Shown here one piece after another: positions 1 through 6,159 of a stretch of DNA of 9,885 nucleotides; position 1 is the first letter of the stretch, and the number at the start of each line of letters is the position of its first letter. The notes beneath the pieces are model-generated. The model was not told where the DNA came from. It was given only the letters and a program-made list of their open reading frames with translations, and did no database searches. A program made the position numbers and the translations under genes. The stretch is from assembly GCA_017424125.1 (NCBI GenBank), contig JAFPBM010000031.1:1-9885 (forward strand), written 5' to 3'. The stretch comes from Clostridia bacterium (GTDB lineage Bacteria > Bacillota > Clostridia > Oscillospirales > Acutalibacteraceae).

Positions 1-37
1 ACGTTGCCCACTCGGCGGTAACGCTGCAACGCAAAAA

Positions 38-781
38 TCAATCCTTGAACAGGTGGCTGTCGGCCTCATCAAAAGGCAGAATCTCCGCCGTAACACGCGC
101 ATGATCGTCCAGGTTATCGATTTCGTCGATGTAATAATCTTCATACGAAAAAGCGCGCACGTTCAGGTCGGCGAAAATTTCATTCAACGCATTTTCCGCG
201 TAGCATTTGTCCTCGCCTTTTTCAATAAACTCGACAACCTTCGCCATCCAAGCCGCTGCGGTGGCTTTGTCCATCTTGTAGAACGGTTGGAAGGCAAAGC
301 AATCTTCATCGAAAATCTTGATGGATACTTCCAGCACCTTGCCGTCTTTTACGCGACCTTTGAAATCCTTTTCCGGCAACGCTTTTTTGAAGTTTACGGT
401 AGCCGTGTTTTTGTCGTCGCAAGCCAACACGTCGTGAACCAGTTTGCGGTTGAACACCAAATCTCCATGTAAGAAGATCAGATCGTCATCCATGTGCTCG
501 CGCGCAAGATACATGGAATAGATATAGTTCGTTTTGTCGTAGATGTCGTTGCGTACAAACGTGAAGTTCAAATCCGGAAATGCTGCTACCTCTTTTTTCA
601 GCTGCTCTTCGAAGGGACCGGTTGTTATGATAAAATCTTTGATTCCCTCCGCGCTGAGCAAACGAAGCTGACGATGGAAAATGGTTTCGCCGTTTTTCAA
701 AACCGCCATGGATTTGTGGTTGTGCTTTGTGAATTCGCCCATACGATTGCCAAGACCTGAGTTGAAAATAACTACTTTCAT
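38..781 (-). CDS. LicC-like NTP (sugar/choline-phosphate) nucleotidyltransferase
   Basis: A 247-residue protein with a GT-A type nucleotidyltransferase fold. The N-terminal nucleotide loop reads NSGLGNRMGEFT (residues 7-18) and is followed by HKSM (22-25), so the usual Pro-Lys pair is His-Lys and the key Lys23 is kept. The segment TNYIYSMYL (84-92) and the acidic metal site HGDLVF (Asp107) match LicC-type cytidylyltransferases. Such enzymes activate phosphocholine or a related phosphorylated group as a CDP or similar derivative in the cytoplasm. The start is supported by AGGAG at 790-794 on the minus strand, about 8 bases upstream. It is divergent from the XRE-IspD gene, and a LicD gene lies just beyond, which supports a joint role in decorating a surface polymer. 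The exact substrate cannot be read from sequence; other sugar-phosphate nucleotidyltransferases remain possible. Confidence 0.85.
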   Translation of the reverse strand: MKVVIFNSGLGNRMGEFTKHNHKSMAVLKNGETIFHRQLRLLSAEGIKDFIITTGPFEEQLKKEVAAFPDLNFTFVRNDIYDKTNYIYSMYLAREHMDDDLIFLHGDLVFNRKLVHDVLACDDKNTATVNFKKALPEKDFKGRVKDGKVLEVSIKIFDEDCFAFQPFYKMDKATAAAWMAKVVEFIEKGEDKCYAENALNEIFADLNVRAFSYEDYYIDEIDNLDDHARVTAEILPFDEADSHLFKD

Positions 782-826
782 TGTTCATTCTCCTATTTGT
801 TTTTTGACACTGCAAAACACAGTGCC

Positions 827-854
827 ATCATACATAAAAGTCACGAAAAGTCAA
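827..854 (-). promoter_or_regulatory. Sigma-A promoter of the LicC-like gene
   Basis: On the minus strand, TTGACT (849-854) is separated by 16 bases from TATGAT (827-832), with the start codon about 45 bases further on. It lies back-to-back with the promoter at 885-913. Two direct copies of AAAAGTCA (836-843 and 846-853) cover the spacer and the -35 box and could be a regulator site. Confidence 0.6.
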
Positions 855-884
855 CATGTACCGCAAAAAACATTCCAAAAACCC

Positions 885-913
885 TTGAAAAACAACGATT
901 GTTGATTTATAAT
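885..913 (+). promoter_or_regulatory. Sigma-A promoter of the XRE-IspD fusion gene
   Basis: TTGAAA (885-890), a 17-base spacer and a perfect TATAAT (908-913) lie 30 bases before the start codon. This is the best-matched promoter of the left half of the window. The spacer contains a palindrome (893-904). Confidence 0.75.
893..904. promoter_or_regulatory. Candidate operator between -35 and -10
   Basis: CAACGATTGTTG is a 12-base palindrome with one mismatched pair, lying entirely in the spacer of the promoter. Its position is ideal for repression, and the downstream product carries an XRE-type DNA-binding domain, so autoregulation is a reasonable inference. The element is short and could be chance. 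Confidence 0.35.
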
Positions 914-943
914 ACACCTATACCATCTTTGTGAGGTGATTTT

Positions 944-1894
944 ATGCCCGTTGGTGATAACATCAAGCGGCGCCGAACGGAATTGCGGATTTCCCAACAA
1001 GAGCTTGCCGATATGCTGGGGTACAAAACCCGTTCCACCATAGCGAAAATAGAATCCGGCGAAAATGACGTAACGCAGAAAAAATTGAAGCGGTTTGCCG
1101 AAGCGTTAAGCACCACCGTGGATATGCTTATCGCCGAAACAGAGCGCGATGCCGTTATGGACCCCCATGAGGGTGCCGCTCTGGCGACCAAGCGTAACAA
1201 AAACATTGCAATCATTTTAGCGGGTGGCAACGCGGGAGAAAACCGCCAGAACATCCCGAGTCAGTTTTTAACCGTCCGAGGCACGCCTATCATCGTGTAT
1301 TGCTTGCAGACCTATCAGCAGCACCCGCTGATTGACGAAATATACGTGGTGTGTTTAAGGGGCTGGGAGCACATCGTTGCCGCCTATGCCAACCGATGCG
1401 GAATCACAAAGCTCAAAGGCATGATACGCGCCAGCAACATCAGCGGCATGCTATCCCTCAAAAACGCCATCAATCACATCAAAGGCGAATACGCGCCGGA
1501 CGATACCATCATCGTTCAGGAAGCAACCCGCCCGATGATCAACAGCGATATCCTCTCCAAGTTGTTGCATGCCTGCCAAGAAACGGGCAGCACCATCACC
1601 TGCCATTCCATGAAAAACTGTGTACAGTTTGACGTTTCCGGAGAAGCGCCCAAGTATATAGATCGCAACACGCTTGTGTCTTTGCAATCTCCCGAAGCGC
1701 ATAAAGTTTCCGTGATCAACAATCTGTTTGAAACGGCAGAAAAACGAAATCACCCGCTCAACGAATCCTGCTGTGCGATGCTGCTTTACAACCTCGGCTA
1801 CCCAATCAATTTTTTAGAAAACAGTATCGATAACATCAAAATCTCCCGCGAAGAGGACACCGCGGCTTTTGCCGCTTTCGTGCGCGACGTATAG
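944..1894 (+). CDS. XRE-family HTH fused to IspD/TarI-like cytidylyltransferase domain
   Basis: A 316-residue two-domain protein. Residues 6-62 form an XRE/Cro-type helix-turn-helix (ISQQELADMLG, then STIAKIESGE). Residues 87-316 match the IspD/TarI cytidylyltransferase fold: AIILAGG (89-95), IPSQFLTVRGTPI (104-116), QEATRP (192-197) in place of HDAARP, and NIKIS (297-301) near the end. Catalytic features are altered: the PKQF lysine is Ser106, the usual loop arginine is not cleanly aligned, the GG..RQ.S motif is absent, and the metal-site Asp is Glu193. The domain may be a weak enzyme, or a ligand sensor for a CDP-alcohol or sugar. GAGGTGA (933-939) sets the ATG start. It lies between a LicC-like gene and licD, so control of that locus is a plausible role. 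The domain architecture is clear; the function is inferred. Confidence 0.85.
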   Translation: MPVGDNIKRRRTELRISQQELADMLGYKTRSTIAKIESGENDVTQKKLKRFAEALSTTVDMLIAETERDAVMDPHEGAALATKRNKNIAIILAGGNAGENRQNIPSQFLTVRGTPIIVYCLQTYQQHPLIDEIYVVCLRGWEHIVAAYANRCGITKLKGMIRASNISGMLSLKNAINHIKGEYAPDDTIIVQEATRPMINSDILSKLLHACQETGSTITCHSMKNCVQFDVSGEAPKYIDRNTLVSLQSPEAHKVSVINNLFETAEKRNHPLNESCCAMLLYNLGYPINFLENSIDNIKISREEDTAAFAAFVRDV

Positions 1895-1901
1895 ACTTTT
1901 A

Positions 1902-1930
1902 TTGCATCGCATCAACGCGTATGATATAAT
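1902..1930 (+). promoter_or_regulatory. Extended -10 promoter of licD
   Basis: TTGCAT (1902-1907) is a weak -35, but the extended -10 TGATATAAT (1922-1930) is perfect. It lies 38 bases before the licD start and just after the stop of the XRE-IspD gene, so licD has its own promoter. ATCAAC occurs on both sides of the -10 (1911-1916 and 1937-1942). Confidence 0.6.
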
Positions 1931-1968
1931 GATACAATCAACAAAAAAAGGAACGGGGTTAATACATC

Positions 1969-2745
1969 ATGGAAAAAGCAACCGGTGATCTCAGAATCAT
2001 TCAGCTGGAAGCCTTGGAGATACTATCCTTTTTTGATAAGCTGTGCAAGGAGCAAGGGTTTACCTATTATCTTGCATACGGAACGTTGCTTGGCGCTGTG
2101 CGACACAAAGGGTTCATCCCCTGGGACGACGACGTGGACGTATGGATGCCCCGCAATGACTATATGAAACTGCTGGCGTTTTTGAAAACGTCCAATACCG
2201 ATGCGCGGTTCGGCCTGAGCGAAGGAAAATACAAAGTGAACGGCGACCGACCGGCTGAGTTCCAAATGCGGGTTATTGATAAAACCATGCAGATATCCCG
2301 TGTTTTCGCCGGCAAACAAACCGTCATGCATCCTTGGATAGATGTTTTTTGTCTGGACGTCTTCCCCGAAAACAAAAAAGAAACGTATCTGAAAAAATTC
2401 AAAAAGCACCTTTTTATGTATAAAGTCGCCCGATGCAAAACCTTTTTGATTGAAGAGGATTCCTTGTTTGGCAAGGCTAACAAAATCATATACACCTTGC
2501 ATAACAAGTTCCATTTATTCAAGCACGTGCTGAATGAAGAAAAACAGAAGGATAAAACCGTAGCGACATTAACAAAACACCAAAACACCGACGGCGATAA
2601 TTACAAAGAATATTTTTGTTATGCGGCCGTTTATCTGCCCCAACCGGCAAAATGCTTCTTCTCTAAGGAATGGTTTGCCGAACCTGTTCAAGTGGAATTT
2701 GAAGGCAAGTCCTTTTCGGCGCCAAAAGATTGGATGCCGTTTTAA
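1969..2745 (+). CDS. licD: LicD-family phosphotransferase, C-terminus frameshifted
   Basis: LicD proteins move phosphocholine or another phospho-alcohol from a CDP carrier onto surface glycopolymers. The family core is present at residues 37-58: YGTLLGAVRHKGF followed by the acidic IPWDDDVDV. Downstream of residue 245 the text FEGKSFSAPKDW is the usual approach to the C-terminal YGDYMQLPP segment, but the frame stops three codons later (258 residues). The missing segment follows in the -1 frame (see the entry at 2733-2840), so the gene is interrupted by a one-base loss or a sequence error near GG at 2732-2733; restored length would be about 290. The ATG is preceded by GGGG at 1955-1958, a modest ribosome site. 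It pairs functionally with the upstream LicC-like enzyme, which would supply the activated donor. Whether the truncated product works is unknown. Confidence 0.85.
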   Translation: MEKATGDLRIIQLEALEILSFFDKLCKEQGFTYYLAYGTLLGAVRHKGFIPWDDDVDVWMPRNDYMKLLAFLKTSNTDARFGLSEGKYKVNGDRPAEFQMRVIDKTMQISRVFAGKQTVMHPWIDVFCLDVFPENKKETYLKKFKKHLFMYKVARCKTFLIEEDSLFGKANKIIYTLHNKFHLFKHVLNEEKQKDKTVATLTKHQNTDGDNYKEYFCYAAVYLPQPAKCFFSKEWFAEPVQVEFEGKSFSAPKDWMPF

Positions 2746-2840
2746 CCACGCTGTATAAAGACTATATGCAGTTGCCGCCCGAGAACCGCCGGCAATGCAC
2801 CCACGGCGCCAAACTGATCGAAATGCAACCGGTGGATTGA
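2733..2840 (+). pseudogene. licD: Out-of-frame C-terminal tail of licD
   Basis: Reading from GAT at 2733 gives DAVLTTLYKDYMQLPPENRR and continues through CTHGAKLIEMQPVD to a TGA at 2838-2840. YxDYMQLPPExR and a following HG are the normal end of LicD proteins. Adding one G to the GG at 2732-2733 would join it to the upstream frame without a gap. No start codon or ribosome site serves it alone. Confidence 0.8.
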
Positions 2841-2925
2841 GCGTTTGCCAAAGACGGCAAAAATTTATCCGCATACAACAAGGCGAATACAGCCGCCCAA
2901 CGCGCAATGTCAGGAAACGCTCCTT

Positions 2926-2955
2926 GCCTTTGTCTGTTTTCGAAAAAACAAAGGC
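2926..2955. repeat. Small stem-loop after licD
   Basis: GCCTTTGT (2926-2933) pairs with ACAAAGGC (2948-2955), with a further TTTTCGAAAA core inside. There is no U-tract on either strand, so it is not a canonical terminator. The function is unknown. Confidence 0.35.
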
Positions 2956-2975
2956 GCTTCGCGGTATAACAACAC

Positions 2976-3024
2976 AAAACCGTCCCTTTGCTATTCACAA
3001 AACGAATAGCAAAGGGACGGTTTT
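2976..3024. terminator. Perfect 21-bp stem-loop, bidirectional terminator or repeat
   Basis: The left arm (2976-2996) and right arm (3004-3024) are exact reverse complements over 21 bases, with a 7-base loop. The arms carry A- and T-runs at their ends, so it can terminate licD from the left and the DeoR-like gene from the right. The stem is much longer and more perfect than an ordinary terminator, and its GTCCCTTTG core looks like a dispersed palindrome, so a REP/MITE-like element is an alternative. Confidence 0.7.
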
Positions 3025-3041
3025 TCACTATACACAGAGGA

Positions 3042-3655
3042 TTATTTCGCGTTCACAACGGTTATGCCGTTGTCGTAAAATACCGCGTTTTCGTTTTTGT
3101 TCGGTTCGTAGGTGGTGACGATGAAATCGGCGGTAGACAGGTCGGCTATTTTCACCAACGCATTGCGCTTGAATTTGTGCTGCAATCGGCGGCGATGATG
3201 CTGACGCTCGACTGCTCGATCATCTGTTTATCCACGTCTACCTCTTCGTTGTAGTAGGTGGAAAAGCCCCCGTTGAAATCAATCCCGTCAACCGACAAAA
3301 TGAGTTTATCGGCATAATAGTTTTTAAGCACAGCGGTCGCATCCGAACCAAAGGTGAATTGATATTTCGGGTTTACCGAGCCGCCGATGAGAACAATGTT
3401 ATAATTGGGATTTGCCGACGCTTCCAGTGCAATCGAAATGGAGTTTGTGATAATGTTCAGGTGGTAGTCGGCCGGCAAATGCCTGAAAACCAGAAGGGTG
3501 GTCGTGCCGGCATTGAGCATAATGGTGTCGTTAGGCTCAATCATTTTGGCGGTTTTTTGGGCGATAATGTTTTTTTCGGAATAGTTGGTCTCTAACCGCT
3601 GGTTGAAATTCATGCTGCAATACGGTTTGTAGGAGCTTATGGCGCCGACGTGGTT
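3042..3655 (-). pseudogene. DeoR-family sugar regulator remnant (no HTH, frameshifted)
   Basis: The ligand-binding DeoRC domain is clear on the minus strand: NFNQRLETNYSEKNIIAQKT, then DTIMLNAGTTT, NIITNS, VLIGGSVN and SVDGIDFNGGFSTYYNEE. DeoR-family repressors normally have an N-terminal helix-turn-helix and bind a sugar phosphate through this domain. Here the text before GAISSYKPYC (about 3646) no longer resembles a DeoR helix-turn-helix, so the DNA-binding half is lost. Near 3176-3182 the frame breaks after IIAADCS; the expected tail (FKRNALVKIADLSTADFIVT onward, ending NGITVVNAK) continues in another frame to the stop at 3042-3044. With no DNA-binding domain and a broken frame, it is almost certainly non-functional. 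It lies head-to-head with an equally headless SIS remnant. Confidence 0.8.
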
Positions 3656-3664
3656 TTGAAACAG

Positions 3665-3838
3665 TATGTCAACCGCGAAACCGATAAATATAACTGTCAA
3701 GGGACGACTTCTTCGACCTCTCTTGCGGTAATTTTCCACGTGCTTCAAACAGCACTTATCGAAGAAACCGATTTTAGAAATGAGCAGTTTGCTTTGGTGC
3801 ATCCCGGTGGTGCCGTGGGCGAAAGGCTTAACAAATAA
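3665..3838 (+). pseudogene. C-terminal remnant of SIS-domain sugar-phosphate isomerase
   Basis: The frame ending at TAA 3836-3838 reads KYNCQGTTSSTSLAVIF, ALIEETDF and EQFALVHPGGAVGERLNK. The CQGTTSS segment and the terminal HPGGAxGxRL motif are typical of the end of KpsF/GutQ-like SIS isomerases, which normally have well over 150 residues; only about 55 are left here. There is no start codon with a ribosome site, and the upstream sequence runs straight into the DeoR remnant on the other strand. Its stop is 26 bases before the YjbQ gene, so the two were probably once co-transcribed. The left boundary is approximate. Confidence 0.7.
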
Positions 3839-3864
3839 AAAATAATTTTTTGGAGGAATCAGAC

Positions 3865-4488
3865 ATGGAATTTAAAGTAGTACAAAAGGAACTGGAATTG
3901 CAGTCCAGAGGTTGGATCCCCACCTTTCACGACATTTCAAAAGAAATCAACGAGATCGTCGAGGCTTCCGGGATTGTTAACGGTACGGTGAGCATCGTTT
4001 CGCATCACACCACCTGCTCGGTCATGGTGCAGGAATGCTCGCATGACATCGATTCTTTCGACCTTGAATATTTGCAGCATGACCTGCTGGACATCATGCG
4101 CAAGATGATTCCTGACTTTGCGGAAGAGCATCAGTACCGTCACCCCGGCCCCATCCATGCGCAGTATGGCAGATACGTGGATGAGCCCGGCGACTATTCC
4201 AGCATGAACACCGACGGCCACCTCAGAAGCTGCTTCTTCGGCAGAAGCGAAACCATGACCATCAAAGACGGCATCCTGGACGGAGGCAAGTTTGCGCATG
4301 TGTATTTCATTGACTGGGACCACGTGCTGGCTCGCCGCAGACAGGTGAATGTTACCGTCATGGGCACCACGGAAGATGTGGGCGACAGAAAGTGGAACAA
4401 TGGCGAAGTGATTGATACGCGCCACAAATTCCTCGAAGAAGAAAAAGCGTACGATCCGCACTACTGGCATCCATCGAAATCTTTTTGA
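3865..4488 (+). CDS. yjbQ: YjbQ/UPF0047 family protein (long form)
   Basis: A 207-residue protein, longer than the roughly 130-140 residues of E. coli-type YjbQ. Family features are in order: SIVSHHTTCSVMVQE (43-57) corresponds to the HTTxALxxNE region, an acidic-histidine segment covers about 60-93 (IPDFAEEHQYRHPG), MNTDGHLRSCFFG (114-126) matches NxDAHLKSSLLG, and DWDHVLARRRQVNVTVMG (150-167) matches the DFDGPRxRxVxV end. The family has been linked to a side thiamine-phosphate synthase activity in E. coli, but the physiological role is unsettled. The ATG at 3865 is chosen because GGAGG (3852-3856) lies 8 bases upstream; an in-frame TTG at 3850 would overlap that site. It follows an SIS isomerase remnant, and its own promoter is not evident, so expression may now rely on a fortuitous promoter. 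Confidence 0.85.
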   Translation: MEFKVVQKELELQSRGWIPTFHDISKEINEIVEASGIVNGTVSIVSHHTTCSVMVQECSHDIDSFDLEYLQHDLLDIMRKMIPDFAEEHQYRHPGPIHAQYGRYVDEPGDYSSMNTDGHLRSCFFGRSETMTIKDGILDGGKFAHVYFIDWDHVLARRRQVNVTVMGTTEDVGDRKWNNGEVIDTRHKFLEEEKAYDPHYWHPSKSF

Positions 4489-4602
4489 GCCTCTCCCTAT
4501 ATAAAATGGTGGCAAGCGGCAACCCCCATAAGAAAAATGTTGCGCGCCGCTCCGAAGTAAACACATAACCCCTCACCTTTCACATAGGCGCGCGGCGGGG
4601 GG

Positions 4603-4761
4603 CTACACAGCAAAAAGCGAGGTGAAATTCACCTCGCTTTTGTGTTGTTTCTTATTTCTTGCTTTTCTCAGCGCAATAATGCGGTTTGTTTCGTTGTATA
4701 CAATCATAAACCCTTCATCCACACCCAGACGCTTTTCAATCGAGCGTGGCCTATTTTTATG
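4603..4761 (-). other. Region after fumarase beta; open frame without start
   Basis: After the fumarase beta stop the same frame stays open to TAG at 4603-4605. Part reads EKRLGVDEGFMIVYNETNR then IIALRKA, which faintly recalls an AbrB/MazE-like half-hairpin or another small protein. There is no convincing ribosome site, and the frame runs through the terminator at 4613-4641. It could be a relic, a former C-terminal extension, or chance. Confidence 0.2.
4613..4641. terminator. Bidirectional terminator between yjbQ and the fumarase operon
   Basis: AAAAGCGAGGTGAA (4613-4626) and its exact complement (4628-4641) flank one central A, giving an 8-bp GC-rich stem with A/T arms on both sides. The flanking A- and T-runs let it work for yjbQ (plus strand) and for the convergent fumarase operon (minus strand). 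Confidence 0.85.
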
Positions 4762-5319
4762 TTATTTGTTTTGCGCCAGATAATTCGCGGGGCCTGTTTC
4801 GTAAAAGTTGTTGCCGTGGCTGTCCATCACCACAACGACCGGAAAATCCTCTACTTCCAGTCGCCTTACGGCTTCGGCGCCAAGGTCTTCATACGCGATA
4901 ACCTCCGCCTTCTTGATGCATTTGGAAAGCAAGGCGCCGCAACCGCCGATAGCGCCAAAATATACCGCGCCGTGTTTTTTCATAGCCTCTATCACTTCGG
5001 GGCCGCGTTTGCCTTTGCCTATCATGCCCGTTTGCCCTAACTTTATTAAGGTGGGACTGTAAGCGTCCATGCGATAAGAGGTGGTAGGACCCGCCGAGCC
5101 AATAGCTTCGCCGGGCTTGGCGGGGGTGGGGCCGACAAAATAAATGATGCTGTCCTCTATATCAAACGGCAACGGCTCGTTGGCCGCAATACATTCGCAA
5201 AAACGCTTGTGCGCCGCATCGCGGGCGGCATATACAACTCCCGAAATAAGACAACTGTCCCCCGCTTTCAACTTGCGCGCCGCATCCCGCGTCAGCGGTG
5301 TGTTAATTTTAATAGCCAT
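4762..5319 (-). CDS. fumB: Fumarate hydratase class I, beta subunit
   Basis: A 185-residue protein that matches the C-terminal (beta) half of class I fumarases and tartrate dehydratases. Landmarks in order: INTPLTRDAARKLKAGD (5-21), SGVVYAARDAAHKR (26-39), VGPTPAKPGEAIGSAGPTTS (62-81) with the substrate-binding YRMDAYSP (82-89), MIGKGKRG (99-106) and FGAIGGCGALL (121-131). With the alpha subunit it forms the oxygen-sensitive [4Fe-4S] enzyme that interconverts fumarate and malate. The ATG directly follows the alpha stop with no gap, and its GAGGTGAT ribosome site lies inside the last codons of alpha, so translation is coupled. The length is normal for a separate beta subunit. A tartrate dehydratase role is possible because the families are close. 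Confidence 0.93.
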   Translation of the reverse strand: MAIKINTPLTRDAARKLKAGDSCLISGVVYAARDAAHKRFCECIAANEPLPFDIEDSIIYFVGPTPAKPGEAIGSAGPTTSYRMDAYSPTLIKLGQTGMIGKGKRGPEVIEAMKKHGAVYFGAIGGCGALLSKCIKKAEVIAYEDLGAEAVRRLEVEDFPVVVVMDSHGNNFYETGPANYLAQNK

Positions 5320-6159
5320 TTATATCACCTCGGTTTTATGTCTTGTGACATGGCAGTTAATATTCACCGCAACAGGCAATCCCGCAATATGCGTCGGAAA
5401 ATGCTCGATGTTTACGGCAAGGGCGGTTGTTTTACCGCCAAATCCTTGCGGCCCTATGCCCAAAGCGTTTATTTCCTCTAACAGTTCTTTTTCAAGCTGG
5501 GCATAGAAGGGCATTCCATTTGGTTGGTCCACGGGACGAAGCAACGCCTTTTTGGCAAGATAGGCCGCCTTGTCAAAGGTGCCTCCAATGCCAACGCCGA
5601 CAACGATCGGCGGGCAAGGGTTGGGCCCTGCGGCTAACACGGTTTGTTTTACAAACTCTTTAACCCCTTCCAGACCATCCGAGGGGCGAAGCATGGCAAT
5701 CTTGCTCATATTTTCGCTTCCGAAACCCTTGGGCGCTACGGTGATTTCGATTTGGTCACCCGGCACGACATCAAAATAAATCATAGCCGGCGTATTATCG
5801 CCCGTGTTTGTCCGGTTGAGCGGGTCGGCAACAACACTTTTGCGCAGGTAGCCATCACGGTAGCCGTCGCGCACGCCTTGGTTGACCGCTTCGGTGATGT
5901 CTCCTTGAACGTGAACGTCCTGCCCTATTTTCAAAAAAACACACGCAACCCCCGTGTCTTGGCATATGGGTTGACCTTTTTGCTCGGCAATTTGGTAATT
6001 GTCAATTATATGCCCCAAGATTTCTTTGGCTTGCTGCCAAGATTCGTTCGCCGCGGCGTTTGTGAGACGGTTTTTAATGTCATCGCCCAAATAACAGTTC
6101 GCCTCAACACAGAGCTTTTTCACGGTGTTTGTAATGACTATCGCTTCAATTGTTCGCAT
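5320..6159 (-). CDS. fumA: Fumarate hydratase class I, alpha subunit
   Basis: A 279-residue protein, the normal length for a separate alpha subunit. It carries the three cysteines expected to bind the [4Fe-4S] cluster: Cys66 in PICQDTG, Cys182 in NPCPP and Cys269 in NINCHVTRH. Other landmarks are RTNTGDNTPA (116-125) and APKGFGSENMS (142-152). It dehydrates malate to fumarate and back, in a reductive or incomplete TCA branch in anaerobes. The open frame extends further upstream, but Met at 6159 (MRTIEAIVIT) is chosen because it begins the family homology and has GGAG at 6167-6170 about 8 bases before it; the upstream extension is Arg/Pro-rich and unlike the family. It is the first certain gene of an alpha-beta operon, with a promoter at 6348-6375. 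Confidence 0.93.
   Translation of the reverse strand: MRTIEAIVITNTVKKLCVEANCYLGDDIKNRLTNAAANESWQQAKEILGHIIDNYQIAEQKGQPICQDTGVACVFLKIGQDVHVQGDITEAVNQGVRDGYRDGYLRKSVVADPLNRTNTGDNTPAMIYFDVVPGDQIEITVAPKGFGSENMSKIAMLRPSDGLEGVKEFVKQTVLAAGPNPCPPIVVGVGIGGTFDKAAYLAKKALLRPVDQPNGMPFYAQLEKELLEEINALGIGPQGFGGKTTALAVNIEHFPTHIAGLPVAVNINCHVTRHKTEVI

Noticed and set aside
1..37. A possible terminator or next gene left of the LicC-like gene.
   Set aside because: Only 37 bases are available; the CGTTGC/GCAACG pairing has a long loop and no reading frame can be judged.
808..824. A CACTG/CAGTG hairpin in the leader of the LicC-like gene.
   Set aside because: It has a five-base stem with no flanking support; too weak to call a regulatory RNA.
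2841..2975. Open frames between licD and the long palindrome.
   Set aside because: No start with a ribosome site and no recognisable protein; only a small stem-loop is evident.
3850..3864. A TTG start for YjbQ adding five residues.
   Set aside because: The TTG overlaps the GGAGG that serves the ATG at 3865.
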